Notes: generated from the sequence alone by a model not told the origin. A stretch of 48,535 bases of DNA from Spirobacillus cienkowskii (GCA_003339605.1 QOVW01000067.1:1-48535), one strand, 5' to 3'. Shown: positions 23,197-34,853, numbered from the stretch's first letter. Made by a program: numbers and translations.

Positions 23197-26100
23197 ATGG
23201 CCAACTTGGCGTCTAGCTTCGTCCGTCACCGTCGCACTTTTGCAAAAGTCAAACCAATCATCGGAATGCCAAATTTAATTGACATTCAAAAGAAGTCGTA
23301 CGCGGAATTCTTGCAAGGAACCGATGCTGCAGACACGCGTATTGAGGCGGGTTTGCAAGGTGTTTTTAAAAGCGTTTTTCCTGTTCAAGATTTTGATGCA
23401 ACAGCTTCTGTTGAATTTGTCAGTTACTCCTTGGATGAGCCTAAATATACTGTAGAAGAATGTCGCTCAAAAGGCATGACTTATGCAGCGCCTGTAAAGG
23501 TTCTTATTCGTCTTATTATATGGGATGTTGATCACGAAACTGGAGTGAAATCCATTCGTGGCTTTAAAGAGCAAGAAGTTTATTTCGGCGAAATCCCTTT
23601 AATGACTCAAAATGGTACATTTATTATCAATGGTACTGAACGAGTTGTTGTATCGCAGCTTCACCGTTCTCCTGGTGTATTTTTTGATCATGATAAAGGG
23701 AAAACATTATCTTCAGGTAAATTTTTATATAATGCTCGCGTGATTCCTTATCGTGGTTCATGGCTAGATTTTGAATTTGATACTAAAGACATTCTATATT
23801 GCCGTATCGATCGTCGTAGAAAAATGCCAGCGACAGTTCTTTTAAAAGCGCTTGGCTATACAACAGAAGAGCTGTTGGCAACGTTTTATGAATGTGAAAC
23901 AATCGTAAATCGTGATGGTCAGTTTTATCGTAAAGTCGACCTCGATCGTTTACGGGGGCAACGCGCTTCTAGCGATATAATGGATCCTAAAAATCCTGCA
24001 AATACTCTTGTTAAAAGAAATCGTAAAATTTCAGTTCTTCATATTAAGCAATTAAAAGCTGCTGGCGTTGAAGAGCTTCATTTTCCGCAAGAAGAGCTAA
24101 TTGGTAAAGTAATTGGTCAAGATGTCATTGATATTGATACAGGCGAGGTTCTCTTTCCTATCAATACAGAAATTACTGAAAAAATACTTGATGCAATTAT
24201 GTTAAGAGGTATCAATAATTTTCAAATTCTATTTATTGATGACTTAAATGTTGATTCTTCTTTCCGTGACACTTTAATGGTTGATAAAACATTAAACACA
24301 GAAGAGGCTCTCCTCGAAATTTATCGTCGTATGCGTCCTGGAGATCCTCCAACGCTAGAAAATGCAAGCAACTTATTTCAAAATTTATTTTTTGAAAAAG
24401 ACAGATATGATCTCTCTCGAGTTGGTCGCTTAAAGTTAAATGAAAAGATCGATCTCACCATTGATATCGACTACCGCACGTTAACTCGTGAAGATATTAT
24501 TGGCACTGTTAAGCGTTTGCTTGATGTGCGCAGCGGAAAAATTAAAGTCGACGACATTGACCATCTTGGAAATCGTCGTGTGCGTGCTGTGGGCGAGTTG
24601 TTGGAAAATCAATACCGTATTGGTTTGACTCGTATTGAACGAGCAATTAAAGAGCGTCTGCAATTGCAAGATTTAGACAGCCTAATGCCTCACGATCTTG
24701 TCAATGCCAAGCCAGTTACTGCTGTTGTTAAAGAGTTTTTTGGTTCTTCGCAGTTGAGTCAATTTATGGACCAAACCAACCCATTGGCTGAGGTTTATCA
24801 TAAGCGTCGTCTATCTGCTCTAGGACCTGGGGGTCTTTCTCGCGAAAGAGCGGGCTTTGAAGTGCGTGACGTGCATCCTACTCACTATGGTCGTATTTGT
24901 CCGATTGAAACTCCTGAAGGACCTAATATTGGTCTTATTGTTTCGCTTGCTTCATTTGCGCAAGTTAACAAGTATGGATTTATTGAAACTCCTTATCGTA
25001 CTGTAAACGATAGACAGCCAACAGATGAGGTTCGTTATTATTCATCAACAGATGAATGGCGTGACCACGTTATTGCGCAAGCTCGTATTAAAACAGATAG
25101 CGAAAATAAAATTAATGCAAATGATCTTTTAAACGCGCGCAGTTCTGGTGAAACCAACATCTACTCTGCTGAAGAAGTTGATTTAATGGATGTTGCAACA
25201 AATCAGGCTGTATCTGTTGCAGCCTCGTTGATTCCATTTTTGCAAAATGACGATGCGCACCGTGCGTTGATGGGTGCCAACATGCAGCGTCAAGGCTTGC
25301 CATTGTTGCGTACTAAGGCACCGTTAATTGGTACAGGTATGGAACGCACAGTTGCCGCCGATTCTGGTGTGACCGTTGTTGCGCGCCGTGCAGGTATGGT
25401 GATTTCTGTTGATGCAGAACGTGTTGTGATTAAAGCCAATGAAGTTTCTTCAGATGTGACTGAAGTTGCGTCAGAAGTTGATATTTATACTCTTGTGAAG
25501 TTTACGCGTTCTAACGTTGATACCTGTGTGAATCAAAAGCCTATTGTTAAAGTCGGCGACAGAGTCGAAAAAGGCGATATTATTGCTGACGGTTTTGCGA
25601 CAGAAATGGGCGAGTTAGCGTTAGGGCAAAATGTTGTTGTCGCATTCTTACCTTGGAATGGATACAACTACGAAGATGGAATTGTGGTCTCTGAACGAGT
25701 TGTTCGTGACGATCTTTATACGTCTGTTTACATCCAAGAATTTGAGTGTATTAGTCGTGACACAAAATTAGGTAAAGAAGAAATTACTTCAGATATTCCT
25801 AATGTGAGTGATGAATCATTAAAAGATCTTGATGATGCAGGTGTTGTGCGTATTGGTGCAGAAGTTAAGCCTGGCGATATTTTAGTTGGAAAATTAACTC
25901 CTAAAGCAGAAACTCAGCTAACTCCTGAAGAAAAATTATTACGTGCAATTTTCGGTGAAAAAGCAGCTGACGTTCGCGATACTTCTTTGCGTGTTCCGCC
26001 AGGAGTTCAAGGAACTGTGATTGGTGCAAAAGTCTTCTCTCGTGAAGGTGCTGAGCTTGATAGTCGTATGATTCAAGTTCAAGAACAAGAAATTGCTAAA

Positions 26101-27369
26101 CTCAAAAAAGATGAGCGCGATCGCATTCAAATTATTCGTAAATCAACTGTCGAAAAATTAGAGTCACTGTTCTCTAACGACGTTGCAGCGGTAAGTTTTG
26201 AAACTGTTCACGAAGGCCAAACCATTAAAGTGTCTTCTGGAGAAAAAATTCGCAAAGAAGCTTTTGCCGGAATGAGTATTGAGCAAATTAAATCTCTTGA
26301 AATTGTAAATTCAGAGAAAAGCTCTTTACTAGCAAAAATTAAAAAATCTATGAATGAAAAAATAGCTCTTGTACGCGAGATGACAGAATCTCAAATTGCT
26401 AGAGCAAAACGAGGAGACGAATTGCCTCCTGGTGTGATCAAAATGGTGAAGGTTTACGTTGCTATCAAACGCCGTTTGCAAGTGGGTGATAAGCTTGCAG
26501 GCCGTCATGGTAACAAAGGTGTAATTTCAAAAATTGTTCCCATGGAAGACATGCCTTATCTCGAAAATGGACAGCCTGTTGATATTGTTTTGAGTCCGTT
26601 GGGTGTCCCATCTCGTATGAATATTGGCCAAATTATGGAAACTCACTTTGGTTGGGCGGCTCGTGGTATTGGTCAAAAAATCAATGAAATGATGGACAAG
26701 GCAGCGCCTCGCAACGAACTTGAAGAATATATCTGTAAAATTTGGGATGATCCTTCTGTCCATGAATTTGTAAAATCATGTTCTAACGAAGAATTGCGTC
26801 AGTTTGTGCGTAAATACAAAGAGGGTGTGACACTTTCTAACCCTGTGTTTGATGGGGCAGAAGAAGAAGAAATCTTTAAATATCTCGAACTCGCAGATCT
26901 TGATCGTTCGGGTCAGGTTACTCTGTACGATGGACGAACTGGTGAGAAGTTCAATCGCCCTGTTACAGTTGGTGTTATGTATGTGTTGCGTTTGCACCAC
27001 CTTGTCGATGAAAAAATCCATGCGCGTTCTATTGGGCCATACAGTCTTGTGACCCAGCAGCCATTGGGCGGTAAAGCTCAATTTGGTGGTCAGCGACTTG
27101 GAGAAATGGAAGTGTGGGCAATGGAAGCGTATGGCGCCGCTTACACTCTACAAGAATTTTTAACTGTAAAATCAGATGATATTGCAGGTCGTACGAAGAT
27201 GTATGAAGCTGTTGTAAAAGGCGAAAACATGATGCTCCCTGGTTTACCTGAGTCTTTCAATGTTCTTGTCAAAGAAATGCAATCGCTTGCTTTGGATGTC
27301 AGTCTTATTCGTGATGAAAATGAAATCAGTTTGGATGACCTTCAGCGCGATATACGAGAAATTCAATAA
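23197..27369 (+). CDS. rpoB: DNA-directed RNA polymerase subunit beta
   Basis: RpoB (1390 residues) forms one side of the catalytic cleft. The rifampicin pocket starts with [18 protein letters not shown] (from Gly516) and continues through [20 protein letters not shown]. The catalytic lysine region [18 protein letters not shown] and the C-terminal [18 protein letters not shown] block are present. Relative to E. coli the pocket has Thr for Asn518, Ala for Ser522, Val for Ile524 and Tyr for Thr525, while Asp516, His526 and Ser531 are kept. GAGGA lies eight bases before the ATG. rpoC follows after 17 nt. Confidence 0.99.
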   Translation: MANLASSFVRHRRTFAKVKPIIGMPNLIDIQKKSYAEFLQGTDAADTRIEAGLQGVFKSVFPVQDFDATASVEFVSYSLDEPKYTVEECRSKGMTYAAPVKVLIRLIIWDVDHETGVKSIRGFKEQEVYFGEIPLMTQNGTFIINGTERVVVSQLHRSPGVFFDHDKGKTLSSGKFLYNARVIPYRGSWLDFEFDTKDILYCRIDRRRKMPATVLLKALGYTTEELLATFYECETIVNRDGQFYRKVDLDRLRGQRASSDIMDPKNPANTLVKRNRKISVLHIKQLKAAGVEELHFPQEELIGKVIGQDVIDIDTGEVLFPINTEITEKILDAIMLRGINNFQILFIDDLNVDSSFRDTLMVDKTLNTEEALLEIYRRMRPGDPPTLENASNLFQNLFFEKDRYDLSRVGRLKLNEKIDLTIDIDYRTLTREDIIGTVKRLLDVRSGKIKVDDIDHLGNRRVRAVGELLENQYRIGLTRIERAIKERLQLQDLDSLMPHDLVNAKPVTAVVKEFFGSSQLSQFMDQTNPLAEVYHKRRLSALGPGGLSRERAGFEVRDVHPTHYGRICPIETPEGPNIGLIVSLASFAQVNKYGFIETPYRTVNDRQPTDEVRYYSSTDEWRDHVIAQARIKTDSENKINANDLLNARSSGETNIYSAEEVDLMDVATNQAVSVAASLIPFLQNDDAHRALMGANMQRQGLPLLRTKAPLIGTGMERTVAADSGVTVVARRAGMVISVDAERVVIKANEVSSDVTEVASEVDIYTLVKFTRSNVDTCVNQKPIVKVGDRVEKGDIIADGFATEMGELALGQNVVVAFLPWNGYNYEDGIVVSERVVRDDLYTSVYIQEFECISRDTKLGKEEITSDIPNVSDESLKDLDDAGVVRIGAEVKPGDILVGKLTPKAETQLTPEEKLLRAIFGEKAADVRDTSLRVPPGVQGTVIGAKVFSREGAELDSRMIQVQEQEIAKLKKDERDRIQIIRKSTVEKLESLFSNDVAAVSFETVHEGQTIKVSSGEKIRKEAFAGMSIEQIKSLEIVNSEKSSLLAKIKKSMNEKIALVREMTESQIARAKRGDELPPGVIKMVKVYVAIKRRLQVGDKLAGRHGNKGVISKIVPMEDMPYLENGQPVDIVLSPLGVPSRMNIGQIMETHFGWAARGIGQKINEMMDKAAPRNELEEYICKIWDDPSVHEFVKSCSNEELRQFVRKYKEGVTLSNPVFDGAEEEEIFKYLELADLDRSGQVTLYDGRTGEKFNRPVTVGVMYVLRLHHLVDEKIHARSIGPYSLVTQQPLGGKAQFGGQRLGEMEVWAMEAYGAAYTLQEFLTVKSDDIAGRTKMYEAVVKGENMMLPGLPESFNVLVKEMQSLALDVSLIRDENEISLDDLQRDIREIQ

Positions 27370-27386
27370 ATCGAAGGAGTTTAAGC

Positions 27387-30300
27387 ATGAATATGAATGA
27401 AGGTTCCAAAGATGTTTACAGTTTCTTCGACAAACCTGTAGATCCTTTGAGTTTTAGCGCTGTTAAGATTGGTTTGGCTTCTCCTGAGAGAATCAGAAGC
27501 TGGTCATACGGCGAAGTTAAAAAACCAGAAACAATTAATTATAGAACATTTAAACCAGAGCGTGACGGCCTTTTTTGTGGTAAAATTTTTGGACCTGTTC
27601 GCGATTTTGAATGTATTTGTGGAAAATATAAAAGAAAAAAACATCGTGGGACCGTGTGTGAAAAATGCGGTGTTGAGGTGATTGAAAGCAAAGTGCGTCG
27701 TGAAAGACTGGGTCATATTAACTTGGCAAGTCCTGTGGCGCATATCTGGTTTCTAAAAAGCTTACCATCCAGAATCGGCTGTGTCGTAGATATCTCTTTA
27801 AAAGATCTGGAAAAAGTTCTTTATTGTGAATCTTATATCGTTCTTGATCCTGGAACGTCAGATCTTAAAAAACATGAATTAATTTCTGAAGATCGTTTTG
27901 CAGCAAAAGTCAGAGAGCTTGGTAATAATGCGTTTCGCGTAGGAATCGGTGCAGATGCTCTGCTTGAAATGCTTCAATCTGTTGATGTATTTGAACTTTC
28001 TGAGCAATTAAAAGAATCTTTGATGACAACAACATCAGACGCTCAAAGTAAAAAACTGATCAAACGCTTAAAAGTCGTAGGTGCATTCACAATGAGCGAC
28101 AATCGTCCAGAGTGGATGATGCTTTCTGTGATTCCTGTATTGCCTCCTGATTTGCGTCCTCTTGTTCCGTTGGATGGAGGTCGTTTTGCAACATCTGATT
28201 TGAACGATTTGTACCGTCGTGTGATCAATCGTAATAATCGTTTATTGCGTTTGATAGAGCTTAATGCTCCTGAAATTATTGTCCGTAATGAAAAACGCAT
28301 GCTTCAAGAAGCAATTGATGCTTTGTTTGATAATGGCCGTCGCGGAAAAGTATTTACAGGACCTAACAAGCGTCCACTTCGTTCATTATCCGATATGCTT
28401 AAAGGGAAAAGCGGTCGCTTCCGTCAAAACTTGCTTGGAAAGCGTGTCGATTATTCTGGTCGTTCTGTCATTGTTGCAGGGCCAGAACTTCGTTTGCATC
28501 AGTGTGGTTTGCCTAAATTGATGGCTCTTGAAATGTTTAAGCCGTTCTTATTTAATAAATTAGAAGAGCGGGGATATGTTTCTACAATAAAAAGCGCTAA
28601 AAAAATGGTGGAAAAAGAGCGCCCAGAAGTATGGGATTTGCTCGAAGAATGTACCAAAGAGCATCCAGTTCTTTTAAACCGTGCTCCAACACTTCACCGT
28701 TTGGGTATTCAAGCGTTTGAGCCTGTTTTGATTGAAGGCAAGGCGATTCAGCTTCATCCTTTGGTTTGTCAGGCATTCAACGCGGACTTTGACGGAGACA
28801 CAATGTGTGTTCACGTTCCTCTAAGTTTAGAAGCGCAAATTGAGGCACGTGTGTTGATGATGTCGACAAATAATATTTTATCGCCACAGCATGGTACACC
28901 AATTATTGAGCCTCGTAAGGACATTGTTCTAGGGCTTTACTATTTGACGCGTGAAAATATCACGGCGCGTGGTGATGGTATGAAGTTTTCAAGTCTTGAT
29001 GAAGTGCGTGTTGCGTATGATCATGGATTTGTAGAGCTGCATACAAGAGTGTTTGTGCGCGTTAAGCCTGGTGAAAAAGAGCTTGTGCAAACTACTGTTG
29101 GCCGTTGTATTTTAAAAGAAGTGATCCCAGAAAATGTTCCATTTTTCAAAAAATACAACAAAGCGCTTGATCAAAAAGCACTCGCTGTTCTTGTCAATGA
29201 TACATATCGTTTTTGTGGAGCGAAAGAAACTGTTTTGCTAGCAGATGCCTTGCGTGAGTTGGGTTATCGTTATGCAACAGAATCTGGTATTTCTATTGCG
29301 ATTAAAGATATGATGATTCCAAAAGAAAAACCAAAACTTTTGGATGAAGCTTACAATGAAGTTAAAGAAGTTCGTGAGCAATATGCAGAAGGTCTTATTA
29401 CTGAAGGTGAGCGTCACAATAAGGTGATTGATATTTGGTCGCGCGTTCAGGATGAAATTACTGTTAAAATGTTGAAGCAGCTAGAAACTCAGGCTGCGGT
29501 AAACCAAAAAGGTGAAAGCGTTCAGATTCAATCTTTCAACTCATTGTATATGATGGCTGACTCAGGAGCTCGTGGATCGAAGCAGCAAATGCGTCAGTTG
29601 GCTGGTATGAAGGGCTTGGTTGCTAAGGCAACTGGGGAAATTATTGAAACTCCTGTGACGTCAAATTTGCGAGAAGGTTTCACTATCCTTCAATACTTTA
29701 TTAACACGCATGGTGCGCGTAAAGGTCTTGCCGATACTGCATTAAAAACAGCATCTTCTGGTTACTTAACGCGTCAGCTTGTGGATGTTGCACAAGATAC
29801 GATTATTTCTGAAACAGACTGCGGTACTCTAGATGGCGTTGAAATCACATCAGTCGTTGAAGGCGGAGAAGTGATTCAGCGTGTAGGAAATCGTACTTTA
29901 GGAAGAACCTCTTTGTATGACATTAAAAATCGTGCAACAGGTGAAGTTATTGTTAAAGCTAACGAAGAAATCAATGAGGATTCTGTTGTTCACCTCGATC
30001 AGGCAAAAATAGACCGCGTGTATGTGCGTTCTGTTTTAACATGTCGTACGCGCCGTGGTGTGTGTGCAAAATGCTATGGTCGTGACCTTGCTACAGGTAA
30101 TTTGGTGAATGTTGGTGAAGCAGTTGGTGTTATTGCCGCTCAATCTATCGGTGAGCCGGGAACTCAGTTGACAATGCGTACCTTCCACTCTGGTGGTACA
30201 GCAACAACGCAATCTCAAGCATCATCTTATGAAGCAAAAGTTGAAGGCCGTGTTCAGCTTTCTAACGTCAGTTTAGTGAGAGGGCGTAATGAATGGGACA

Positions 30301-31580
30301 CAGCAATGGGTCGTAACGGCGAAGTCATTGTTTACGACTTAGATGGAATTGAGCGCGATCGCCATTCCATTCCATATGGATCAAAAGTTTTTGTGAAAGA
30401 TGGGGCAAGTGTAAAAGTAGGCACAATGCTTATTGAATGGGATCCGCACTCTGTTGTGATTGTCTCTGAAGTTCCGGGTAAAGTGAAATTCCAAGATCTC
30501 TATGAAGGCGTGTCTGTTGAAGAACGTACTGATGAAGTGACTGGTTTAACACGCCGTGTGGTGATTGAGAACAAAGATACTAAAATCAAGCCAGCAATCG
30601 TGATTACTGATGATACAGGAACTGCGATTCGTATTACTGATACCCGTGATGCGCGTTATCCATTGCCAAGTGGTGCAACCATTATGTTTGCGGATAATGA
30701 CACCGTCTATCCAGGTGATGTGTTAGCAAAAATTCCTCGTGAACAAGCTAAAACTAAAGATATTACAGGTGGTCTACCGCGAGTTGCTGAGCTGTTCTTA
30801 GCACAAAAGCGCAGAACTTTTGCAATAATTTCTGAAATTGATGGTTTTGTTTCTTTTGGTTCAGATATTAAGGGCAAAAGAAGAGTTGTCGTCACTCCTG
30901 AACTAGGTGGTGGAGACAGTCGCGAATACTTAATTCCAAAGGGACGCCACGTTGTGGTAACTGAAGGAGATTTCATTCGCGCAGGAGAGCCGTTGGTTGA
31001 TGGTCCTCTCAATCCTCATGACATATTAAAGGTTTTAGGAGAGAAGGCGTTAGCAGGCTATCTTGTTTCTGAAATTCAAGCTGTTTATAAGCTTCAGGGT
31101 GTGAACATTGACGATAAGCATATTGAAATTATTGTTAAACAGATGTTGCGTCGTGTTCGTATTAAAGATCCTGGTGACACAGAGTTTTTACCTGCAGCAC
31201 AGGTTGAGAAGTGGACGTTTGAAGAACAAAATGAGTTAGCAATTCAGCGTGGCGCTCGTCCTGCAAGTGCAGAGCCATTACTTTTGGGTATTGCACGTGC
31301 AGCGTCGTCAACGGAATCGTTTATTTCTGCTGCATCGTTTCAAGAGACAACACGTGTATTGACAGAGGCTGCTTTAGCGGGTCGTAAAGACTTACTTCGC
31401 GGCTTAAAGGAAAATGTGATCATGGGTCGCCTTATTCCAGCGGGTACGGGTGTTAGCTTCTATAATAATCTTGAAATGTTTGTTGAAGGTCAAAGTCTTG
31501 ATGCGGAAGCAATTATTGAAGCATCTATTCCTCAGGTTGTTGCTCGCCTTGGAACAGGATCTCATCACCAAATGAGATAG
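27387..31580 (+). CDS. rpoC: DNA-directed RNA polymerase subunit beta prime
   Basis: RpoC (1397 residues) carries the active-site aspartates in NADFDGD (Asp467, Asp469, Asp471). The N-terminal zinc finger has Cys76, Cys78, Cys91 and Cys94; the second zinc site uses the Cys of TDCGTLDG together with [11 protein letters not shown]. The trigger loop region [19 protein letters not shown] is intact. AAGGAG stands seven bases before the ATG. The next gene is rpsJ after 115 nt, with none of the str-operon genes in between. Confidence 0.99.
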   Translation: MNMNEGSKDVYSFFDKPVDPLSFSAVKIGLASPERIRSWSYGEVKKPETINYRTFKPERDGLFCGKIFGPVRDFECICGKYKRKKHRGTVCEKCGVEVIESKVRRERLGHINLASPVAHIWFLKSLPSRIGCVVDISLKDLEKVLYCESYIVLDPGTSDLKKHELISEDRFAAKVRELGNNAFRVGIGADALLEMLQSVDVFELSEQLKESLMTTTSDAQSKKLIKRLKVVGAFTMSDNRPEWMMLSVIPVLPPDLRPLVPLDGGRFATSDLNDLYRRVINRNNRLLRLIELNAPEIIVRNEKRMLQEAIDALFDNGRRGKVFTGPNKRPLRSLSDMLKGKSGRFRQNLLGKRVDYSGRSVIVAGPELRLHQCGLPKLMALEMFKPFLFNKLEERGYVSTIKSAKKMVEKERPEVWDLLEECTKEHPVLLNRAPTLHRLGIQAFEPVLIEGKAIQLHPLVCQAFNADFDGDTMCVHVPLSLEAQIEARVLMMSTNNILSPQHGTPIIEPRKDIVLGLYYLTRENITARGDGMKFSSLDEVRVAYDHGFVELHTRVFVRVKPGEKELVQTTVGRCILKEVIPENVPFFKKYNKALDQKALAVLVNDTYRFCGAKETVLLADALRELGYRYATESGISIAIKDMMIPKEKPKLLDEAYNEVKEVREQYAEGLITEGERHNKVIDIWSRVQDEITVKMLKQLETQAAVNQKGESVQIQSFNSLYMMADSGARGSKQQMRQLAGMKGLVAKATGEIIETPVTSNLREGFTILQYFINTHGARKGLADTALKTASSGYLTRQLVDVAQDTIISETDCGTLDGVEITSVVEGGEVIQRVGNRTLGRTSLYDIKNRATGEVIVKANEEINEDSVVHLDQAKIDRVYVRSVLTCRTRRGVCAKCYGRDLATGNLVNVGEAVGVIAAQSIGEPGTQLTMRTFHSGGTATTQSQASSYEAKVEGRVQLSNVSLVRGRNEWDTAMGRNGEVIVYDLDGIERDRHSIPYGSKVFVKDGASVKVGTMLIEWDPHSVVIVSEVPGKVKFQDLYEGVSVEERTDEVTGLTRRVVIENKDTKIKPAIVITDDTGTAIRITDTRDARYPLPSGATIMFADNDTVYPGDVLAKIPREQAKTKDITGGLPRVAELFLAQKRRTFAIISEIDGFVSFGSDIKGKRRVVVTPELGGGDSREYLIPKGRHVVVTEGDFIRAGEPLVDGPLNPHDILKVLGEKALAGYLVSEIQAVYKLQGVNIDDKHIEIIVKQMLRRVRIKDPGDTEFLPAAQVEKWTFEEQNELAIQRGARPASAEPLLLGIARAASSTESFISAASFQETTRVLTEAALAGRKDLLRGLKENVIMGRLIPAGTGVSFYNNLEMFVEGQSLDAEAIIEASIPQVVARLGTGSHHQMR

Positions 31581-31635
31581 GCATTTTGTGTCTATTTCTT
31601 ATGCGTACTTATTGCTCTAATTTTACAATTTTTGC

Positions 31636-31665
31636 TTGACAATGGGCGTTGTTCTACGGTACGAA
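31636..31665 (+). promoter_or_regulatory. Candidate promoter before the S10 operon
   Basis: A perfect TTGACA (31636-31641) is followed after 18 bp by TACGAA (31660-31665). The -10 is poor (three of six). If used, it would allow the S10 operon to be expressed apart from rpoBC. Confidence 0.35.
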
Positions 31666-31684
31666 TCGACGCCCAACGGTTTGG
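31643..31684 (+). promoter_or_regulatory. Competing stems in the rpsJ leader
   Basis: TGGGCGT (31643-31649) and ACGCCCA (31669-31675) are perfect 7-bp arms. CCAA (31673-31676) and TTGG (31681-31684) form a second short hairpin that shares bases with the first and covers part of the rpsJ ribosome-binding site GGAG (31683-31686). The two cannot form at once, which is a plausible translation switch. Read as DNA, the first pair could instead be a protein-binding site inside the promoter candidate. Confidence 0.45.
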
Positions 31685-31695
31685 AGTATAGTTTA

Positions 31696-32007
31696 ATGGA
31701 AAGCCAAAAAATCCGTATTCGTCTTAAGGGCTATGATGTTTCTCTGGTTGACCAGAGCGTAGCTCAGATTATTAACAAGGCAAAAGGCACAGGCGCTAAA
31801 ATCGCTGGCCCAGTTCCTATGCCAACAATTATTAATCGTTACACAGTATTGAGATCTCCTCATGTCGACAAAAAGTCACGTGAACAGTTTGAAATCCGTA
31901 CTCATCGCCGTCTTATCGACCTTCTCGAGCCAAAACAACAAACTGTTGATGGTCTTATGAAGTTAGATTTGGCTGCAGGTGTTGATGTTGAGATCAATCT
32001 TTACTGA
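31696..32007 (+). CDS. rpsJ: 30S ribosomal protein S10
   Basis: S10 is a 30S head protein and also the NusE antitermination factor. With the ATG at 31696 the protein has 103 residues and begins [13 protein letters not shown], with the GPVPMPT and [19 protein letters not shown] signatures. GGAG is nine bases upstream. Twenty further in-frame codons upstream, from a TTG, cover the promoter/hairpin region and are not part of the gene. Confidence 0.98.
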   Translation: MESQKIRIRLKGYDVSLVDQSVAQIINKAKGTGAKIAGPVPMPTIINRYTVLRSPHVDKKSREQFEIRTHRRLIDLLEPKQQTVDGLMKLDLAAGVDVEINLY

Positions 32008-32033
32008 GACTTCTTTTTATTTTTTTAATTACG

Positions 32034-32101
32034 CTTCAAAATTCAGTTTTGTTTTTTGAAGTTTTAACAAAAAGCTGGCGCTGTAAGTTTTTGCAACCAG
32101 C
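32034..32101 (+). promoter_or_regulatory. Two hairpins between rpsJ and rplC
   Basis: The first is CTTCAAAA/TTTTGAAG (32034-32041, 32054-32061), 8 bp, with TTTT behind it, like an attenuator. The second is GCTGG/CCAGC (32074-32078, 32097-32101), ending against the rplC ribosome-binding site CAGGAG. In E. coli L4 controls the S10 operon by both attenuation and translation block in a leader; here such structures lie after rpsJ rather than before it. The functional reading is inference. Confidence 0.45.
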
Positions 32102-32116
32102 AGGAGTTAAAGTCAT

Positions 32117-32668
32117 ATGGTGCGTTATGCTTTTAGCAAAGTGGGCATGACTAGTGCGTTCACGGTAAGTGGTTCTGCACAAGGTGTAACAGTCCTAAAA
32201 ATGCAGCCTGCTAAAGTTATCAGACATGAAACTTTAGAAGGTGGTAAAGTCGTTGTTGTTGTTGAATATGATACAGGTCATAAAAATAAACTTGTACGTG
32301 GATGGGTTGTTGATAATCCAGCTGATTATGAAGTTGGCTCGCCTCTCAAAGCTCCCGCTATTTCTGTCGGTCAAAAATTAAAAATTACTGGTTTTTCAAA
32401 AGGTCGCGGTTTTCAAGATGCGATGACTCGCCATGGTTTTGGTGGTGGTCCTGCAAGTCATGGTAGCCGTTTTCATCGTTCTCCTGGTTCTGTGGGGATG
32501 CGTGCTGAACCTGGTCGTGTCATGAAAGGTAAAAAAATGCCTGGCCAAGACGGTAATGTGCAAGTAACTCTCCGTAATGTTCAAGTTGCATACTGGTCTC
32601 ATGAAGAGTCGGTAATGGCTGTTGTAGGCGGTGTGCCTGGTGCACGCGGTGGTATGGTATTTGTTTAA
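32117..32668 (+). CDS. rplC: 50S ribosomal protein L3 (short form)
   Basis: L3 nucleates 50S assembly and reaches the peptidyl-transferase centre. The C-terminal half is typical (TGFSKGRGFQDAMTRHGFGG, HRSPGSVGMRAEPGRVMKGK). At 183 residues it is about 25 shorter than the E. coli protein, with losses in the middle of the first half and at the very C-terminus. The Gln that PrmB methylates in Enterobacteria is not present at the aligned site. Confidence 0.96.
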   Translation: MVRYAFSKVGMTSAFTVSGSAQGVTVLKMQPAKVIRHETLEGGKVVVVVEYDTGHKNKLVRGWVVDNPADYEVGSPLKAPAISVGQKLKITGFSKGRGFQDAMTRHGFGGGPASHGSRFHRSPGSVGMRAEPGRVMKGKKMPGQDGNVQVTLRNVQVAYWSHEESVMAVVGGVPGARGGMVFV

Positions 32669-32688
32669 GTTTTGGGAAGGGATAGCTT

Positions 32689-33285
32689 ATGTTGTCTAAA
32701 ATTGAAGCCCTTCCAGAGAGCCTGGTTAGTTATGCAGATCGTAACAAAGGTACTCTTTGGCAGGTTATTAAGGCTTATAGAGCCAACCAGAGACAAGGTA
32801 CTGTTGGCGTAAAAACACGCGCGATGGTGAAGTCTACTGGCAAGAAACCGTACAAGCAAAAGAAAACGGGCAGTGCTCGTCGTGGTTCGTTTGTAGCTCC
32901 ATTGCATGTTGGTGGTGGTGTAGCGCATGGTCCAAAGGCGCGCGATTACCGTCAGGCAATTCCTACAAAAATGAGCCGTGTTGCGCTTGGTATTGCGATT
33001 TCTGAACGTATCAAGGCAGGTAAAATTTTTGTTGGAGCGCTTGATTTTCCAAGTGGCAAAACAAAAGATGCGGCATCTATTTTAAAGAATGCGGCGGATT
33101 TGACTGGTAATACTTTGGTTTGTCTTAGCAATCCATCTGAAACTACAATTCGCGCGTTGCGTAATATTCGTGGTGTTCATCTTGTAAGTCCTGAGCAAGT
33201 CAATGCTTTTACGATTCTTCAAGCTCGCAGTCTTATCGCAAGTCCTGAGGCGTTCAAGGTTCTTGAGTCTAGGTTAGCGGACTGA
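32689..33285 (+). CDS. rplD: 50S ribosomal protein L4
   Basis: L4 lines the exit tunnel and is the usual S10-operon repressor. The 198-residue protein has the tunnel-loop sequence KTRAMVKSTGKKPYKQKKTG followed by SARRGSFVAPLHVGGGVAHG and a C-terminal Rossmann-like domain. AAGGGA lies seven bases before the ATG. Confidence 0.98.
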   Translation: MLSKIEALPESLVSYADRNKGTLWQVIKAYRANQRQGTVGVKTRAMVKSTGKKPYKQKKTGSARRGSFVAPLHVGGGVAHGPKARDYRQAIPTKMSRVALGIAISERIKAGKIFVGALDFPSGKTKDAASILKNAADLTGNTLVCLSNPSETTIRALRNIRGVHLVSPEQVNAFTILQARSLIASPEAFKVLESRLAD

Positions 33286-33302
33286 ATTTTTGGAGAAAGG
33301 AT

Positions 33303-33641
33303 ATGAACATGCGTTCGGATTATGTTATTAAAGGGTCAGTTTTAAGCGAAAAGTCATACGCTCTTTTGGAAAAGAAAGTGTATACCCTTAAAGTTGATTT
33401 GAAAGCGACTAAGGCAGATATCAAAGCTGCTGTAAAAGATGTTTTTGGCGTTGATGTAGCAAGTGTAAATACTGCTATTTTGCGTGGAAGAGTTGTTCGC
33501 AAAGCGCGCTCTAAAAAAGGTGGCGCTTCTAATGTCAAGCTTCCAAACATCAAGAAAGCATTTATTCGTTTAAAAGATGGTCAAGAGTTGCCAGCTCCAG
33601 TTATGGCTGCTGCGGATTCTGAGCAAGCTTCTAATGCTTAA
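33303..33641 (+). CDS. rplW: 50S ribosomal protein L23
   Basis: L23 sits at the tunnel exit and docks trigger factor and SRP. The sequence shows VLSEKSYALLEKKVYTLKVD and the ADIKAAVKDVFGVDVASVNT motif. Two ATG codons (33303, 33309) are each supported by part of GGAGAAAGG; I keep the first, so the true protein has 112 or 110 residues. The Ala/Pro tail after residue 97 is longer than usual. Confidence 0.96.
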   Translation: MNMRSDYVIKGSVLSEKSYALLEKKVYTLKVDLKATKADIKAAVKDVFGVDVASVNTAILRGRVVRKARSKKGGASNVKLPNIKKAFIRLKDGQELPAPVMAAADSEQASNA

Positions 33642-33680
33642 GTGAGTTGTTCTATATTTAGAATATTTTTTTAGTTTTAG

Positions 33681-33710
33681 TGCGCGGAAAAATCCTCGAA
33701 TTATCGCGCA
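33681..33710 (+). promoter_or_regulatory. GC-rich hairpin abutting the rplB ribosome-binding site
   Basis: TGCGCG (33681-33686) and CGCGCA (33705-33710) form a 6-bp all-but-one GC stem ending right at AAGGA. Its loop holds TCCTC (33693-33697), which is complementary to GAGGA (33716-33720) before the start codon. This could limit rplB translation. Confidence 0.4.
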
Positions 33711-33722
33711 AGGATGAGGAAA

Positions 33723-34550
33723 ATGGGAATCAGACAATTAAGGCCTTATACGGCCACAACAAGAACACAAAGTTATATCAATTATAGAGAAGTTCTTACT
33801 ACTGATGCACCTTATAAGCCTCTTTTGGAGTCAAAGCCAAATAAGGCTGGTCGTAATAATACAGGGCGCATTACTGTTCGTCATCAAGGAGGCGGGAACA
33901 AAACTAAGTACCGTATCATTGATTGGAAAAGAAGTCGTAAAGATGTTGAAGGTGTTGTGACCTCTGTTGAGTATGATCCAAATCGTACAGCATTTATTTC
34001 ATTGGTTAAGTTCATAGATGGTGATCGCCGCTATGTGCTAGCTACTGATGGAGTTAAAGTGGGAACAAAAATCATTGCTTCAAGTGAAGCTGATATTAAG
34101 TCTGGCAATAGCCTTCCTCTTAAGAAAATTCCTGCAGGTACAACCATTCATAGTATCGAAATGCGTCCTGGAGCTGGTGCAAAGCTGGTGCGTAGTGCTG
34201 GTGCTTCTGCAACTTTGGTAGGACGTATTGAAAAATATGCGCAAATCCGTATGCCATCCGGAGAACTTCGCCTTATTCCTGATGATTGCTATGCAACGAT
34301 AGGTGTTGTTTCTAACGCAGATCATATGAATATATCAATTGGTAAGGCAGGTCGTAATCGTTGGAAAGGTGTGCGCCCAACTGTTCGTGGTGTCGCTATG
34401 AACCCTGTTGATCATCCAATGGGTGGTGGTGAGGGCCGTACAAGTGGTGGTCGTCATCCATGTTCTCCATGGGGTCAATTGTCTAAAGGTTACAAAACAC
34501 GCAAGGCAAAACCTAGCGATAAGTTTATTGTAAGCCGTCGTAAGAAATAA
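33723..34550 (+). CDS. rplB: 50S ribosomal protein L2
   Basis: L2 supports the peptidyl-transferase centre and the subunit interface. The protein has 275 residues, starts [10 protein letters not shown], and carries [20 protein letters not shown] and the C-terminal catalytic-region block [21 protein letters not shown] use the ATG at 33723 (AAGGA eight bases upstream); the ATG at 33714 lies inside that ribosome-binding site. Confidence 0.98.
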   Translation: MGIRQLRPYTATTRTQSYINYREVLTTDAPYKPLLESKPNKAGRNNTGRITVRHQGGGNKTKYRIIDWKRSRKDVEGVVTSVEYDPNRTAFISLVKFIDGDRRYVLATDGVKVGTKIIASSEADIKSGNSLPLKKIPAGTTIHSIEMRPGAGAKLVRSAGASATLVGRIEKYAQIRMPSGELRLIPDDCYATIGVVSNADHMNISIGKAGRNRWKGVRPTVRGVAMNPVDHPMGGGEGRTSGGRHPCSPWGQLSKGYKTRKAKPSDKFIVSRRKK

Positions 34551-34567
34551 TTTATAGGGGTAAAGCA

Positions 34568-34843
34568 ATGTCACGTTCGTTGAAAAAGGGTCCTTTTGTA
34601 GATGGCCATTTGCTTCAAAAGGTTACTGAAGGCAGAAGTTCTGCCAAAGTTATTAAAACTTGGAGTCGCCGTTCTACAATTATTCCAGAGTTTGTTGGAG
34701 TTACGTTTGCTGTGCACAATGGAAAAAAATTTGTTCCTGTGTACGTAAATGAAAACATGGTTGGTCACAAGCTTGGTGAGTTTTCTCCAACTCGTACCTT
34801 CCATGGTCACGGTGCGGATAAAAAAGCTGCTAAGAAAAAGTAA
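34568..34843 (+). CDS. rpsS: 30S ribosomal protein S19
   Basis: S19 pairs with S13 in the 30S head. The 91-residue protein has the invariant [16 protein letters not shown] start and the [17 protein letters not shown] motif. It follows rplB after 17 nt. Confidence 0.98.
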   Translation: MSRSLKKGPFVDGHLLQKVTEGRSSAKVIKTWSRRSTIIPEFVGVTFAVHNGKKFVPVYVNENMVGHKLGEFSPTRTFHGHGADKKAAKKK

Positions 34844-34853
34844 GAGGTAATTT

